Source: an uncultured Flavobacteriales bacterium
GTDB lineage: Bacteria; Bacteroidota; Bacteroidia; Flavobacteriales_G; Salibacteraceae
Assembly (NCBI GenBank): GCA_913057205.1
Contig: CAJXNO010000010.1
Span: 29,443 to 93,442 of the forward strand
DNA length: 64,000 bases
Reading direction: 5' to 3'
Shown here: positions 9,501 to 19,653 of the stretch, piece by piece
Position numbering within the stretch: position 1 is the first letter of the stretch
Layout: each line of letters opens with the position of its first letter
Program-made: the position numbers and the translations under genes
The notes under the pieces: generated by a model
Told to the model about the DNA's origin: nothing
What the model saw: only the letters and a program-made list of their open reading frames with translations
Database searches by the model: none

Positions 9501-9641
9501 CATCAAGCTATCCAACCTGCTTTGCGCTTGCTCTTCTGCATCGCTCTCTACGCCTGATGTTACAAAGGTGAAAGACAGCTGGTACAAACAAGCTAAAGAC
9601 AACAAAATCGCGAACGTCCAGATCGCACTCTTATTCTGCAT
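6552..9641 (-). CDS. secDF: fused protein translocase subunit SecDF
   Basis: Proton-driven accessory part of the Sec translocon that pulls exported proteins through the inner membrane. SecD and SecF are one 1029-residue chain, the common Bacteroidota form. The SecD half shows GLDLQGGMNVTLQV (about 96), RRRIDGLGVVQPTIQRQPG and the GPTLGAEAIQAG entry to its membrane bundle; the SecF half begins near RGLNYGVDFTGGRSY. Twelve membrane helices fit. An acidic low-complexity insert (about residues 275-340, rich in E, D, A, S, T) lies in the first periplasmic domain and explains part of the length. It is transcribed alone from the element at 9683-9690 and ends at the hairpin at 6505-6531. Confidence 0.95.
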   Translation of the reverse strand: MQNKSAIWTFAILLSLACLYQLSFTFVTSGVESDAEEQAQSRLDSLMAAKPEMTQLEQEIAFQKFEQEYLTKMNGEEVYPGLGFTYAYCKRNEINLGLDLQGGMNVTLQVQVKELIRALSDYSDDANFNEALRLAVDKQRNSQEDFVTLFEQSWNEVNPGGKLAAVFHNRENKEKFPLEASNEDIISTISEEADAAVSRTEQVIRRRIDGLGVVQPTIQRQPGTGRIIVELPGIKDKERVRKLLQGTAKLEFWECYDNGEVYGNLDEANAMLSQKIGVRDDNNEAAEADSTEVATAEEPAADEDSTAVVAEQDSNSLDALLGESTTTEDSLGQDSASMAEMAKDFQKQNPLFAKLRPAIFQDPESGNYFAGKGPTIGYAAVTDTGAVNELLARRDVRALFPRRIKFFWAAKPYDDDGRFLQLFAVNVASKDGTAPLEGDAVTNARVVSDPMGNPEISMSMNSEGAKTWKNMTGEAASQNPKKSIAIVLDDLVYSAPRVDGEIAGGQSSISGQFTLEEAEDLANVLKAGKLPAPARIIEEAVVGPTLGAEAIQAGFISFVLALIIVLAYMAFYYSSAGIVADLALLANIFFVMGVLSSLGATLTLPGIAGIVLTIGMSVDANVLIYERIREELRAGKGVRLAIFDGYKNAYSSIIDANITTLLTGIILYIFGTGPIKGFATTLIIGIATSLFAAIFITRLLFEWRLDRNATPSFATKMTENMMTNVNIAFVTRRRTFYLISGAIILIGFGSLAMRGLNYGVDFTGGRSYIVRFDEAFPVSDVAAMLADEFVTEEGLKLVPEVKTYGASNQVKITTKYMIDSDADNTDEVVEGKLNTGLANVTPDYEVMSSVKVLPTISDDIRQGAVWAVLFSLVVIFLYIVLRFRKWQFGLGALAAMFHDVLIVLALFSLLYGFMPFSLEIDQAFIAAILTVVGYSINDTVVVFDRIREYLGLHKRRDQEGVINDALNSTLSRTLNTSLSTLVVLLMIFFFGGEVIRGFVFALIIGIIVGTYSSLCVATPVVVDLAKKKK

Positions 9642-9682
9642 ATCGTATACGTATTAATAAAATAGCCCCAAAAAAGGGCGTG

Positions 9683-9690
9683 CAAATATA
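9683..9690 (-). promoter_or_regulatory. TAnnTTTG -7 element of secDF
   Basis: The minus strand reads TATATTTG, 41 bases before the secDF ATG. The predicted leader contains a small GCCC/GGGC hairpin (9665-9679). Confidence 0.5.
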
Positions 9691-9739
9691 TAGTTTCAAC
9701 TTGTTCAATAACAGCATTCGCAGCATTGTATGTAAAAAC

Positions 9740-9763
9740 AAAAAAAGGCGCCGAAGCGCCTTT
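9740..9763 (-). terminator. intrinsic terminator of mdh
   Basis: Perfect 8-bp stem (9744-9751 with 9756-9763) closed by a CGAA tetraloop. An A-run to the left gives the T-tract on the minus strand, 24 bases after the mdh stop. Confidence 0.85.
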
Positions 9764-9787
9764 CTTTATTTCGATCAGGAGAAGTAC

Positions 9788-10720
9788 TTAAATAGAACCC
9801 TCCAAAAGTCCGTTCGTCTTGCGAACTCCTTCAGCACTTTCTTGGAGCTTGGCCTTCTCAGCATCGCTCAATTCGATCTCAACAATGCGCTCAATTCCAT
9901 TGGCACCAAGCACACATGGAACTCCGATGCAAAGGTCGTTCAGTCCAAACTCACCTTCCAGCAAGGCGGAACAAGGGAACATCTTCTTAGAATCATTCGC
10001 AATGGCATGCACCAAAGCAGAAACCGCGGCACCAGGAGCATACCAAGCGCTGGTTCCCAATAACTTGGTCAATGTAGCACCACCTACCTTGGTATCTTCC
10101 ACCACCTGCTGCATGCGATCAGCTGACAAATATTCAGAAACAGGCACGCTGTTTCTAACGGCTTTCTCAATCAATGGCACCATACCGGTGTCACTGTGTC
10201 CACCGATTACCATACCATCTACATCGGAAGCTGGACACTCCAATGCCTCTGCCAATCGGTACTTGAATCGCGCGCTATCCAATGCGCCACCCATACCAAT
10301 GATGCGGTGCTTAGGAAGACCGCTTGTCTTATGCGCCAAGTAGGTCATCGTGTCCATTGGATTAGAAACAACAATAATAATTGCCTCAGGCGAGTGCTTG
10401 AGAATGTTGCTCGTTACCTCCTTTACGATACCTGCATTGATCCCGATCAACTCTTCACGGGTCATACCTGGTTTACGTGGAATTCCACTTGTAATTACAG
10501 CTACATCGCTACCGGCAGTTACCGCATAGTCATTGGTTGATCCAACGATCTTCGTGTCGAACCCATTCAAAGAGGCAGTTTGCATGAGGTCCATCGCCTT
10601 TCCTTCGGCGTAGCCTTCTTTAATGTCTACCAATACAACTTCTGAAGCAAAATTCTTGATCGCGATGTATTCTGCGCAACTCGCACCCACCGCTCCGGCA
10701 CCTACTACTGTAACTTTCAT
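9788..10720 (-). CDS. mdh: malate dehydrogenase
   Basis: NAD-dependent interconversion of malate and oxaloacetate in the TCA cycle. The 310 residues carry the Rossmann motif VVGAGAVGASCAEYIA at the N-terminus, ITSGIPRKPGMTREEL (about 77; substrate-binding Arg), the VVSNPMDTMTYLA loop and the catalytic-His region IGGHSDTGMVPL (about 172). The length and these motifs match the LDH-like MDH family typical of Bacteroidota. It is monocistronic, with the best promoter in the window (10753-10782) and its own terminator. Confidence 0.95.
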   Translation of the reverse strand: MKVTVVGAGAVGASCAEYIAIKNFASEVVLVDIKEGYAEGKAMDLMQTASLNGFDTKIVGSTNDYAVTAGSDVAVITSGIPRKPGMTREELIGINAGIVKEVTSNILKHSPEAIIIVVSNPMDTMTYLAHKTSGLPKHRIIGMGGALDSARFKYRLAEALECPASDVDGMVIGGHSDTGMVPLIEKAVRNSVPVSEYLSADRMQQVVEDTKVGGATLTKLLGTSAWYAPGAAVSALVHAIANDSKKMFPCSALLEGEFGLNDLCIGVPCVLGANGIERIVEIELSDAEKAKLQESAEGVRKTNGLLEGSI

Positions 10721-10752
10721 TTTGATTTTTTTGGTTTAATTTTCTTCGTGTG

Positions 10753-10782
10753 CAAAACTAATTTATCCAAACTCGAAAGCAA
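10753..10782 (-). promoter_or_regulatory. mdh promoter with -33 and -7 elements
   Basis: The minus strand reads TTG (10780-10782), 19 bases, then TAGTTTTG (10753-10760). This fits the Bacteroidota -33/-7 layout; 32 bases of leader sequence separate the element from the ATG. Confidence 0.6.
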
Positions 10783-10817
10783 CTGAATTTGTTCTTTACG
10801 TCCATAGCTTAGAAGAT

Positions 10818-10825
10818 TAATTTTG
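10818..10825 (+). promoter_or_regulatory. TAnnTTTG -7 element four bases before the start codon
   Basis: TAATTTTG, then four bases, then ATG at 10830. Transcription would start on or next to the ATG, predicting a leaderless mRNA. Confidence 0.5.
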
Positions 10826-10829
10826 TCGA

Positions 10830-13793
10830 ATGAAGAGAGGCTTCCTTTTTCTATTGATGGTGTTGGTGATGAGTACCGTCCAACTGCACGCTCAAATCAC
10901 CTATTACCCAACAAACACGATCATTGCAACGAATGATACTGGCTTCTGTCCTCCCGCAACATTTGATCTGGTAGCCAATGGCGGCGGCGGTTGTGAATAC
11001 GAGTTGGAGTCAATTCCTTACAACCAATATTCAATTGGAGGTACAACCATTTCAATGTTTGATGACCAAATTCAAGGTCCCTTCAATATTGGTTTCGACT
11101 TTGACTTCTATTGTAACACTTACACGCAATTCTACATATGTTCCAACGGATGGGTAGGGTTCACCGGTGGACAAACCCAAACCTGGGTGGTACAAGCGGT
11201 ACCCAGCACAGCATTTAATGTGCCGAAAAATGTGATCATGGGTCCATGGCGCGACTGGAACCCTGGAACCGGAGGAGGCACCTATGTCTCCTATCAAGTA
11301 CAAGGTACAGCGCCTAACAGAAGGCTCGTGGTTACTTGGAATGCAGTGCCAATGTTCTCGTGTACCACCACCTATGGTACGTTTCAAATTGTTTTGTTTG
11401 AAACCACAAACGAGATCGAGAATAACTTGACCAACGTACCTGTATGTCCGCAGTGGGGTAACGGTGACGGAACCAATGCCCTTCACAACCTACCTGGAAC
11501 TACCGCTGATATTATTGCCGGACGAAATGACAACAACTTCACGGCTACCAATGAGTCTTGGAGGTTTTCCTTACCTAAGGTCGACTGGATCTACCAAGGA
11601 GATACCGTAGGAACAGGAAGTACGCTTGAGGTAAGTCCTGCTAATGGTGTATATCCTACAGCTTGCGAGTATGTTTACGCGGTAATCGATTCCTTGAACG
11701 GAAGTGTCGCTATTGACAGTGTTTTGTTGTCACCGTTCTGTAAGATCCCTCAATTCAACGTTACCGATGTGCAATGCCACGGTGACAGCTCAGGCATGGT
11801 CATCGTAGAAGACACCAATTCTCAAGCTGCCTTCCCACAAAGCTACTTTTGGTTTGATAGCAACGGAGACACCATTCTGACTGGTGTGAACAACTCCAAT
11901 TTCGATACGCTTTTCAACGTATCAGCAGGCGACTACTCGGTAACCATTAAGGATGCTTCCGGTTGTTACATCAGCAATGGAGAAGTTACCGTTGACGAGC
12001 CACCATTACTCGTTTCGAGTATTTCCAATCAAACCATGACGAGTTGTCCAGGCGGTTTAACGTGCGATGCGTCTGCCCAGGCTGCGGGTGCAGGTGGAAC
12101 TCCTCCATATAGTTATGTATGGTCATCTGGAGAGCCCTTTCAAGTTGCTAATCTGCTATGTCCAGACTCCAACTTTGTAACCGTAACCGATATCTTCGGC
12201 TGTACGTCGGTATCATCTGTAGTAATCGATGTTCCGGACACGATAGAAACCATTGGATATGGTGATACGTTGATTTGTATAACAAACCCTGCGACCATCG
12301 TAGCCGCATCTACCGGAGGTACTCCACCCTTCTCTTACGTTTGGACCGAAGGTTCATTGAATGGTCAGGTAGTTGCTACCACACAAAACACAGTAGTGAC
12401 TCCAGAGGTGAACACCCCTTATTTCGTTAGTTCGATTGACGCGAATGGATGTCCAGGGGATACCTCCAAGGTTTTGATCAAAGTGAGACCACCACTCTCC
12501 TCAGAGATCACGTCTGTAGATACCATTTGTCCTTATGATACGATTGATATAACCATTGTAGGATTTGGCGGAGACTCTCTTTACACCTTCTCTTGGAGCA
12601 GTGGAAACTTTGGTGATGTGATCACCGTGAGTCCAGACGAATCCACTTGGTACAACGTTACCGTGAGCGATCAATGCGGTTCACCAAGCTACCGGGATAG
12701 CGTTTTTGTTCAGGTTGGCGGATACAGTAAAATCCAAGCCAACATCAACTTAGAAGATGATTCCATCTGCGCGGGTGAAAATGTATACTTGATCGCAAAC
12801 GGAACCGGCGGTTTCAGAGGTCCGGATGAGTATCGATATGCGTGGAGTGCAGCCAACATGGACGATAAACCCATTCAGTTCGCACGTCCTACCCAAACCA
12901 CTACCTACACGTTGACGATTACGGATTTGTGTCTTTCCCCAGCCGGAGTTGCTGAGAAGACCGTTTATGTGGGTAATCCTTACACGCCTCCATTCATCGC
13001 TAACCCACCGGAATCATGCAGTGGTGCTGAAGTGATTATTTCTTTCGCACAAACGCAACGTGGTTACCGATATGATTGGGATTTCGGTGATGGAACAGTA
13101 CTTGAAAATGCATTTACAGATACCGTGTTTCATGAGTATGCAAACCCTGGATGTTATGATGTGACCTTAAGAACCGTAACAGACTTTGGGTGTGTTTCAG
13201 AACGTACTGAGGCATGCCTCATCAACATCCTGCAAGCTCCAACGGCTTCCTTCGTTCATACCCCTGAGCATCCAAATACCTTGGATCCGTTCGTGAAATT
13301 CGAAGATCGATCTAGGGAAGCAGAAACCATCCTGTGGTACTTGAATGGAGATACGCTGTCTATGGACTCCCTTTTCGTTCATGAATTCAGTGATACCGGA
13401 GCGTATGAAGTACGCTTGGTGGCCTTCTCTCAAGATGGATGTACAGACACTGCCATGGTACCGTTGATGCATTTTGCGGAGCAAACCGTGTATATCCCAA
13501 CTTCTTTCACTCCTAATGGTGATGGTCTCAACGATGTCTTTCGCATAAGTGGTGAAGGGATCAGCTACGATCGCTTTGAGTTGGTCATCTATGATCGTTG
13601 GGGTAACCGGGTCTTCAAGTCTACCAATCCCGATTACGGTTGGGATGGTCGCATGCTCCAAAATGGAGGTGAATTCGTTCCAACTGGAAGCTATCCTTAC
13701 ACCTTACAATATGTTGACCGTTCCGGAACGATACGTAAGCTTCGAGGACAGATCATTGTGAGTGCTTCAGGATCCAATCGAGGTTTGCGATAA
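10830..13793 (+). CDS. large secreted PKD/SprB-repeat protein with CHU_C (gliding-motility-associated) C-terminus
   Basis: Predicted surface or secreted protein of 987 residues. A signal peptide (MKRGFLFLLMVLVMSTVQLH) is followed by an N-terminal beta-rich region (about 25-255), several SprB-like repeats of the form PPYSYVWSSG or PPFSYVWTEG (about 310-700), a PKD domain with YDWDFGDGT (about 720-800), and a C-terminal CHU_C domain from VYIPTSFTPNGDGLNDVF (about 887-980, with YDRWGNRVF and WDG). The last is the type B sorting signal read by T9SS. The substrate or adhesive target is unknown. A 6-bp inverted repeat overlaps its stop codon (13785-13799), and only 44 bases separate it from the sigma factor gene, so co-transcription is likely. 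Confidence 0.85.
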   Translation: MKRGFLFLLMVLVMSTVQLHAQITYYPTNTIIATNDTGFCPPATFDLVANGGGGCEYELESIPYNQYSIGGTTISMFDDQIQGPFNIGFDFDFYCNTYTQFYICSNGWVGFTGGQTQTWVVQAVPSTAFNVPKNVIMGPWRDWNPGTGGGTYVSYQVQGTAPNRRLVVTWNAVPMFSCTTTYGTFQIVLFETTNEIENNLTNVPVCPQWGNGDGTNALHNLPGTTADIIAGRNDNNFTATNESWRFSLPKVDWIYQGDTVGTGSTLEVSPANGVYPTACEYVYAVIDSLNGSVAIDSVLLSPFCKIPQFNVTDVQCHGDSSGMVIVEDTNSQAAFPQSYFWFDSNGDTILTGVNNSNFDTLFNVSAGDYSVTIKDASGCYISNGEVTVDEPPLLVSSISNQTMTSCPGGLTCDASAQAAGAGGTPPYSYVWSSGEPFQVANLLCPDSNFVTVTDIFGCTSVSSVVIDVPDTIETIGYGDTLICITNPATIVAASTGGTPPFSYVWTEGSLNGQVVATTQNTVVTPEVNTPYFVSSIDANGCPGDTSKVLIKVRPPLSSEITSVDTICPYDTIDITIVGFGGDSLYTFSWSSGNFGDVITVSPDESTWYNVTVSDQCGSPSYRDSVFVQVGGYSKIQANINLEDDSICAGENVYLIANGTGGFRGPDEYRYAWSAANMDDKPIQFARPTQTTTYTLTITDLCLSPAGVAEKTVYVGNPYTPPFIANPPESCSGAEVIISFAQTQRGYRYDWDFGDGTVLENAFTDTVFHEYANPGCYDVTLRTVTDFGCVSERTEACLINILQAPTASFVHTPEHPNTLDPFVKFEDRSREAETILWYLNGDTLSMDSLFVHEFSDTGAYEVRLVAFSQDGCTDTAMVPLMHFAEQTVYIPTSFTPNGDGLNDVFRISGEGISYDRFELVIYDRWGNRVFKSTNPDYGWDGRMLQNGGEFVPTGSYPYTLQYVDRSGTIRKLRGQIIVSASGSNRGLR

Positions 13794-13837
13794 TCGCAAG
13801 GCAACCTCTTCAATAAAGCGCGTCATTATTACGGTAC

Positions 13838-14419
13838 ATGGGAATTTGGCATCGACATGAGGAATTGCAACTGATAGAGGGTTGCAAGAACGAAAGTCGA
13901 GTCTCCCAGCAAGAGGTGTTCTCTAAGATGTACGGCGTCCTTTTAGGTATTTGTATGCGCTACGCACGAGATCGAGATGAAGCAGAAGATATTCTTCAAA
14001 CAGGTTTCATCAAGGTGTTCAAGGGCATCGATAACTACAAAGGAGATGGTTCTTTTGAAGGATGGATCAAACGGATCGTTGTAAATACGGCGATCGATAA
14101 TTATCGGCGGAAGAAAGTACGTCCGGTAACCACCGACTCGGAGTTGGTGGATCGATCGAGTGAGACGTTAGTGGAGGGAGAAGAAGACGAAAGTGTTTAC
14201 AATCTCGTACCGGTGCAGGAAGTGATGGATGCTATTCAGCAGCTCTCGCCAGCGTATCAAACCGTATTCAACCTTTATGTGATGGAAGGCTATAACCACA
14301 ATGAAATCGCAGAAATGCTACACATCAGTGTGGGAACGTCTAAATCGAACCTGAGCAAGGCACGCCAGAATTTGAAACGAATACTTCAACCGACCGTAGA
14401 TCGATTAAGTCAGGAATGA
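13838..14419 (+). CDS. ECF-type RNA polymerase sigma factor
   Basis: Alternative sigma factor of 193 residues. Region 2 (about 27-95) contains MRYARDRDEAEDILQTGFIK and the promoter-melting/-10 recognition part EGWIKRIVVNTAIDNYRRKK; region 4 (about 127-183) has the HTH YNHNEIAEMLHISVGTSKSN. The acidic linker (EGEEDES) is ordinary for the family. Its stop overlaps the start of the next gene (ATGA, 14416-14419), the usual sigma/anti-sigma coupling. Its target promoters cannot be told from the window, though its placement among CHU_C-domain genes suggests envelope or T9SS cargo control (inference). Confidence 0.92.
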   Translation: MGIWHRHEELQLIEGCKNESRVSQQEVFSKMYGVLLGICMRYARDRDEAEDILQTGFIKVFKGIDNYKGDGSFEGWIKRIVVNTAIDNYRRKKVRPVTTDSELVDRSSETLVEGEEDESVYNLVPVQEVMDAIQQLSPAYQTVFNLYVMEGYNHNEIAEMLHISVGTSKSNLSKARQNLKRILQPTVDRLSQE

Positions 14420-15681
14420 CCATGAATAGTTTTGATAAGATAATCGCCGAGAAGCTGGAAGCAGCAAACCAGTACGCACCTGATCAGTCCATGTGGGCGC
14501 GTATTGAACAAGATTTAGCGGCTTCACCTTCTGCTTCATCAGCGCACTCGGGTAAAGCCGGGTTCATCGGGGGGATTGCAGCAAGCATCCTTATGGGTGT
14601 TTTAATCACCCAGCTTCCTTCCCTCGGACCGATCCAGCATAATGCATTGCAAACATCTTTTGAATTAGAGAATGTTTCAATTATTAGCAATGCATCAACT
14701 GAGCTCACTGCACCGGCGTTTGAAGCACAACAGCGTCATGAGATCAGCCTCATGGATGGGCCAGATGCTAACACCGTCAAAGAGCCGGTCATCACGAAGA
14801 AGCAAACCGTCAATAAAGCAAACGATGGTAGTGTCTCAGAAGAGGTAGAAGCAATAGATAAAGCTGCGGAATTAGCCAATGGTACCGCACCGGATCATTC
14901 GCCATCACAGCAGCATGCGAAGAAGGTACAACCTGAATTGAATTTCAGTGCTACCGGCATCCAATGCGCAGGAGAAGAGGTGGTGTTCGAAGTAAAGGGA
15001 TCCTTTGACAAGGTTGAATGGCTTTTTGATGGGATCGACTTTGCAACACAACAAGTAGCGCATCATGCCTTCGATGAAGCAGGCACGCATCAGGTTATGT
15101 TGATCGCCTATGAAAATGACGAGCGCTATACCACCACGAAAGAGATCGAAGTGTATCCATCTCCAGAACCACGGATCATGTCCGAAGTAACGAACAGCGA
15201 GGATTGCTTCAAAGCAACTGCAATTTGGACTGCCGACCCAGGAACCAATGCGTACAAATGGACGATCGATGGCAATCAAATCGATGGCAATCGAGCATCC
15301 TTCCTCTTGGAAAATGGAAGGTACAACGCTAGCTTAGAAGCGATCAATGAGCACGGCTGCGTGAGTGAGCATGTGCGCAGCATTGAAGTGACCAAGGCGC
15401 GCGATCTATTCATACCAACAGCCTTTAGTCCTGACAACGATGGTACCAATGATGAGTGGTTCCCAGAAGGACTTGAAGAGGTTGAACGCTTTGATGTGAA
15501 GGTTTACGAATTGACTAGCAAACGACTGGTTTACCGCACCGTTGAGGCACGCCCTTGGAATGGTCGGGTGAACGGAACAGCCGAACAAGCGAAGCGCGGC
15601 GATAAATTCATTTACGAGGTCATTGCGACCGATCACTGTGGCAATCGCATCAAACGCGATGGTGTTATAACGGCTTTCTAA
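14416..15681 (+). CDS. single-pass anti-sigma-like protein with periplasmic PKD-like and CHU_C domains
   Basis: 421 residues with no signal peptide. The N-terminus (FDKIIAEKLEAANQYAPDQS then MWARIEQDL) resembles the short cytoplasmic segment of Bacteroidota anti-sigma-like proteins. One hydrophobic helix follows (GFIGGIAASILMGVLITQL, about 49-67), then a low-complexity linker (about 80-170), two PKD-like beta domains (about 173-325), and a C-terminal CHU_C domain from LFIPTAFSPDNDGTNDEWF (about 332-421, WNG in place of WDG). Predicted topology is N-in/C-out. The start overlaps the sigma stop; a second in-frame ATG sits at 14422. A T9SS-type C-terminal domain on a membrane-anchored partner of a sigma factor is unexpected. 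Anti-sigma function is inferred from context and topology only. Confidence 0.75.
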   Translation: MTMNSFDKIIAEKLEAANQYAPDQSMWARIEQDLAASPSASSAHSGKAGFIGGIAASILMGVLITQLPSLGPIQHNALQTSFELENVSIISNASTELTAPAFEAQQRHEISLMDGPDANTVKEPVITKKQTVNKANDGSVSEEVEAIDKAAELANGTAPDHSPSQQHAKKVQPELNFSATGIQCAGEEVVFEVKGSFDKVEWLFDGIDFATQQVAHHAFDEAGTHQVMLIAYENDERYTTTKEIEVYPSPEPRIMSEVTNSEDCFKATAIWTADPGTNAYKWTIDGNQIDGNRASFLLENGRYNASLEAINEHGCVSEHVRSIEVTKARDLFIPTAFSPDNDGTNDEWFPEGLEEVERFDVKVYELTSKRLVYRTVEARPWNGRVNGTAEQAKRGDKFIYEVIATDHCGNRIKRDGVITAF

Positions 15682-15727
15682 CAGCGAAGCTCCACCGCGC
15701 AGAAAAATATACTCCCTTTTGAGCATG

Positions 15728-15757
15728 AAAAAGCCCGCTGTCACCAGCGGGCTTTCA
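15728..15757. terminator. bidirectional terminator between convergent operons
   Basis: Perfect 11-bp inverted repeat (15730-15740 with 15745-15755, loop TCAC) with an A-run on the left and a short T-run on the right. It lies between the anti-sigma-like gene and gyrB, which converge here, and can serve both strands, gyrB best. Confidence 0.85.
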
Positions 15758-15783
15758 ACTTAGGTATGCATTAAGCAAAAGCT

Positions 15784-17820
<2,037 letters not shown>

Positions 17821-17844
17821 TTATCAACATTGAATTAACAGAAG

Positions 17845-19653
17845 CTATTCCTTCCAGAAAAGGTAGGTCAAACCAGCCATGATGTTAAAGCGCTGCACCG
17901 GATATTGATTCCAACGTTGATAACGCTGGATCAGGACGTTATTCAGGTTTATGAAGCCTGAAAGTCGTTCTGTATAGCGGTATTCAGTCCCTATACTGGC
18001 ATCGATGATCGGTTTCAATTCCGTTGAAACAACGGAAACAGGTTCTCCATTGATGAACTCCACATCAACCGCTTCGGGATCATCTTGTACATACTCCTTG
18101 AAACCCTTTGCTCGTTGTGGTCCAAGCACATGCAGCTGCGCCTTGAAGATCAATTTGTGCTGGAGTTGATAGAAACCGGAAGCATTCACCTCAAAATTCG
18201 GACGCTGCCATGCGAAGGCTTCGTTTCTGGTGGTGAAGGATCGGAAGACTCCTGCTCCCACCACGTGAAGCTTCTCATTGATGCGATACGTCAATTCTCC
18301 GCCCAGTTCGAAGGTCGTGAGGGTATCATACTCCACCAAGAAGTAATTCTGTCCGAATACGCTCGTCCCCGGATTCAGGTCAGTGGCGTTGTAGTTTACA
18401 AATAAGGGCGCGTTGCGCTCTTGATACTGACCTGCATAAAGATTGTAGGTAAAGCTGTTGGAGATCGCTCCTCTAAACCCTCCAAAGGCGTGGTACTGTC
18501 GATCTGTGTTTTGAAGGTCAAGCAATGATGTCCAAACAAATGGATTCTCCCCAGTGAGGCTTCGCAGGTTGTTTCGGTTCAAACCTCCAGTCACCCCTGC
18601 GTAAGGAATCATGACTTCCTTCACCAGGTTATACTTTGCGTAAACATCTGGGTACAGTTTCAAGTCAGTGGTACCGCTGATCATGCTCAGCTGTGCGAGG
18701 ATTCCGAGTTCAAGGCGCCATTTGTCTGCCTGACTCGTAAGCTTAGGGTTAAGACCGATGATGGTGTTGCTGTACGCATCGCTTCCTGCAACGCTATCCT
18801 GCTGCGGTTGAACAAAGGCTACTTGGTTGTGGTCAACTTGCAATCCCAGACTTCCCATGTGCAAACCAAAGAAACGCGAAGCTTCTGCGTTCAACAAAAC
18901 GTTGTGCTCGGTATTCGCTTGGTTGCGATCTCCGAACCAATCGTAATGAAGATCGATGACGTGATTGATCTTCGCAGAATCATTGTAGAAACTCTTCAAG
19001 CCCACATTAGCGTTCAAGTTGGTGTAGACTTGGCGGAATACGTCCTCATTTCCTTGATACTCTAAAAAGCTCGGAGCAAGGTTGGTATCGCTGTAGCTGT
19101 AACCGTAATACTGAATACGCTCGCGGTCGAAGCCGATACGTCCCGTAAGCTCATGCTTCTTCAAGAATCGCTTTCCGTAGATGGAGGTGTTCCATCGGTT
19201 GTATGGTGCCGGTGGAACTTCGTTCAATACCCCCTGGGTTCCGATGCCATGAACATCTACACCAAAGGCTGCATCTCTCGAGCGCAATGCATTCACGTGC
19301 GCATCTAAGAAGTAGTTGATGCCGTTACCCAAGCCACCTTTCACATAACTGCGATAAAGCGGATCAAGCGGCTCACCTTTCATCTTTGCCGCCTTGATCG
19401 TATCTGGCGTGTAAGTGGTTTGAAGCTGGTAGCGTTCGAAGCCGTAAACAGGCTCTGGTCTTGGGAGTGTGGTATCAACCACAACCGGCGACTCTGAGCG
19501 CTTCTTTGCGTCGCTGATGGTTGGCTTGTAATCGAAGACCGTAACGATCCTTGTTTTCAGTGTATCCTCATCGCCAGAACGCGCTACCTGTGCACGGAGC
19601 ACACTCGGTAGTGTCAAGAGCATGAGAACCGCTATGCAGTGTGCCTTATTCAT
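17845..19653 (-). CDS. outer-membrane beta-barrel protein resembling a plug-less TonB-dependent receptor
   Basis: 602 residues with signal peptide MNKAHCIAVLMLLTLPSVLR, a short periplasmic stretch, then regularly alternating beta-strand sequence rich in aromatic girdle residues and ending in an aromatic strand (LTYLFWKE), as expected of an outer-membrane barrel. I see no plug domain or TonB box typical of true receptors. It overlaps the end of the large TPR gene by 8 bases (19646-19653) and is surely co-transcribed with it. This TPR-plus-barrel pair recurs in Bacteroidota as I recall, without an established function. A weak hairpin lies at 17803-17817. Confidence 0.7.
   Translation of the reverse strand: MNKAHCIAVLMLLTLPSVLRAQVARSGDEDTLKTRIVTVFDYKPTISDAKKRSESPVVVDTTLPRPEPVYGFERYQLQTTYTPDTIKAAKMKGEPLDPLYRSYVKGGLGNGINYFLDAHVNALRSRDAAFGVDVHGIGTQGVLNEVPPAPYNRWNTSIYGKRFLKKHELTGRIGFDRERIQYYGYSYSDTNLAPSFLEYQGNEDVFRQVYTNLNANVGLKSFYNDSAKINHVIDLHYDWFGDRNQANTEHNVLLNAEASRFFGLHMGSLGLQVDHNQVAFVQPQQDSVAGSDAYSNTIIGLNPKLTSQADKWRLELGILAQLSMISGTTDLKLYPDVYAKYNLVKEVMIPYAGVTGGLNRNNLRSLTGENPFVWTSLLDLQNTDRQYHAFGGFRGAISNSFTYNLYAGQYQERNAPLFVNYNATDLNPGTSVFGQNYFLVEYDTLTTFELGGELTYRINEKLHVVGAGVFRSFTTRNEAFAWQRPNFEVNASGFYQLQHKLIFKAQLHVLGPQRAKGFKEYVQDDPEAVDVEFINGEPVSVVSTELKPIIDASIGTEYRYTERLSGFINLNNVLIQRYQRWNQYPVQRFNIMAGLTYLFWKE

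Noticed and set aside
13785..13799. TTGCGA/TCGCAA repeat over the stop of the CHU_C gene as a terminator
   Set aside because: A 6-bp stem with a 3-base loop and no T-tract; the sigma factor gene is probably read through from upstream.
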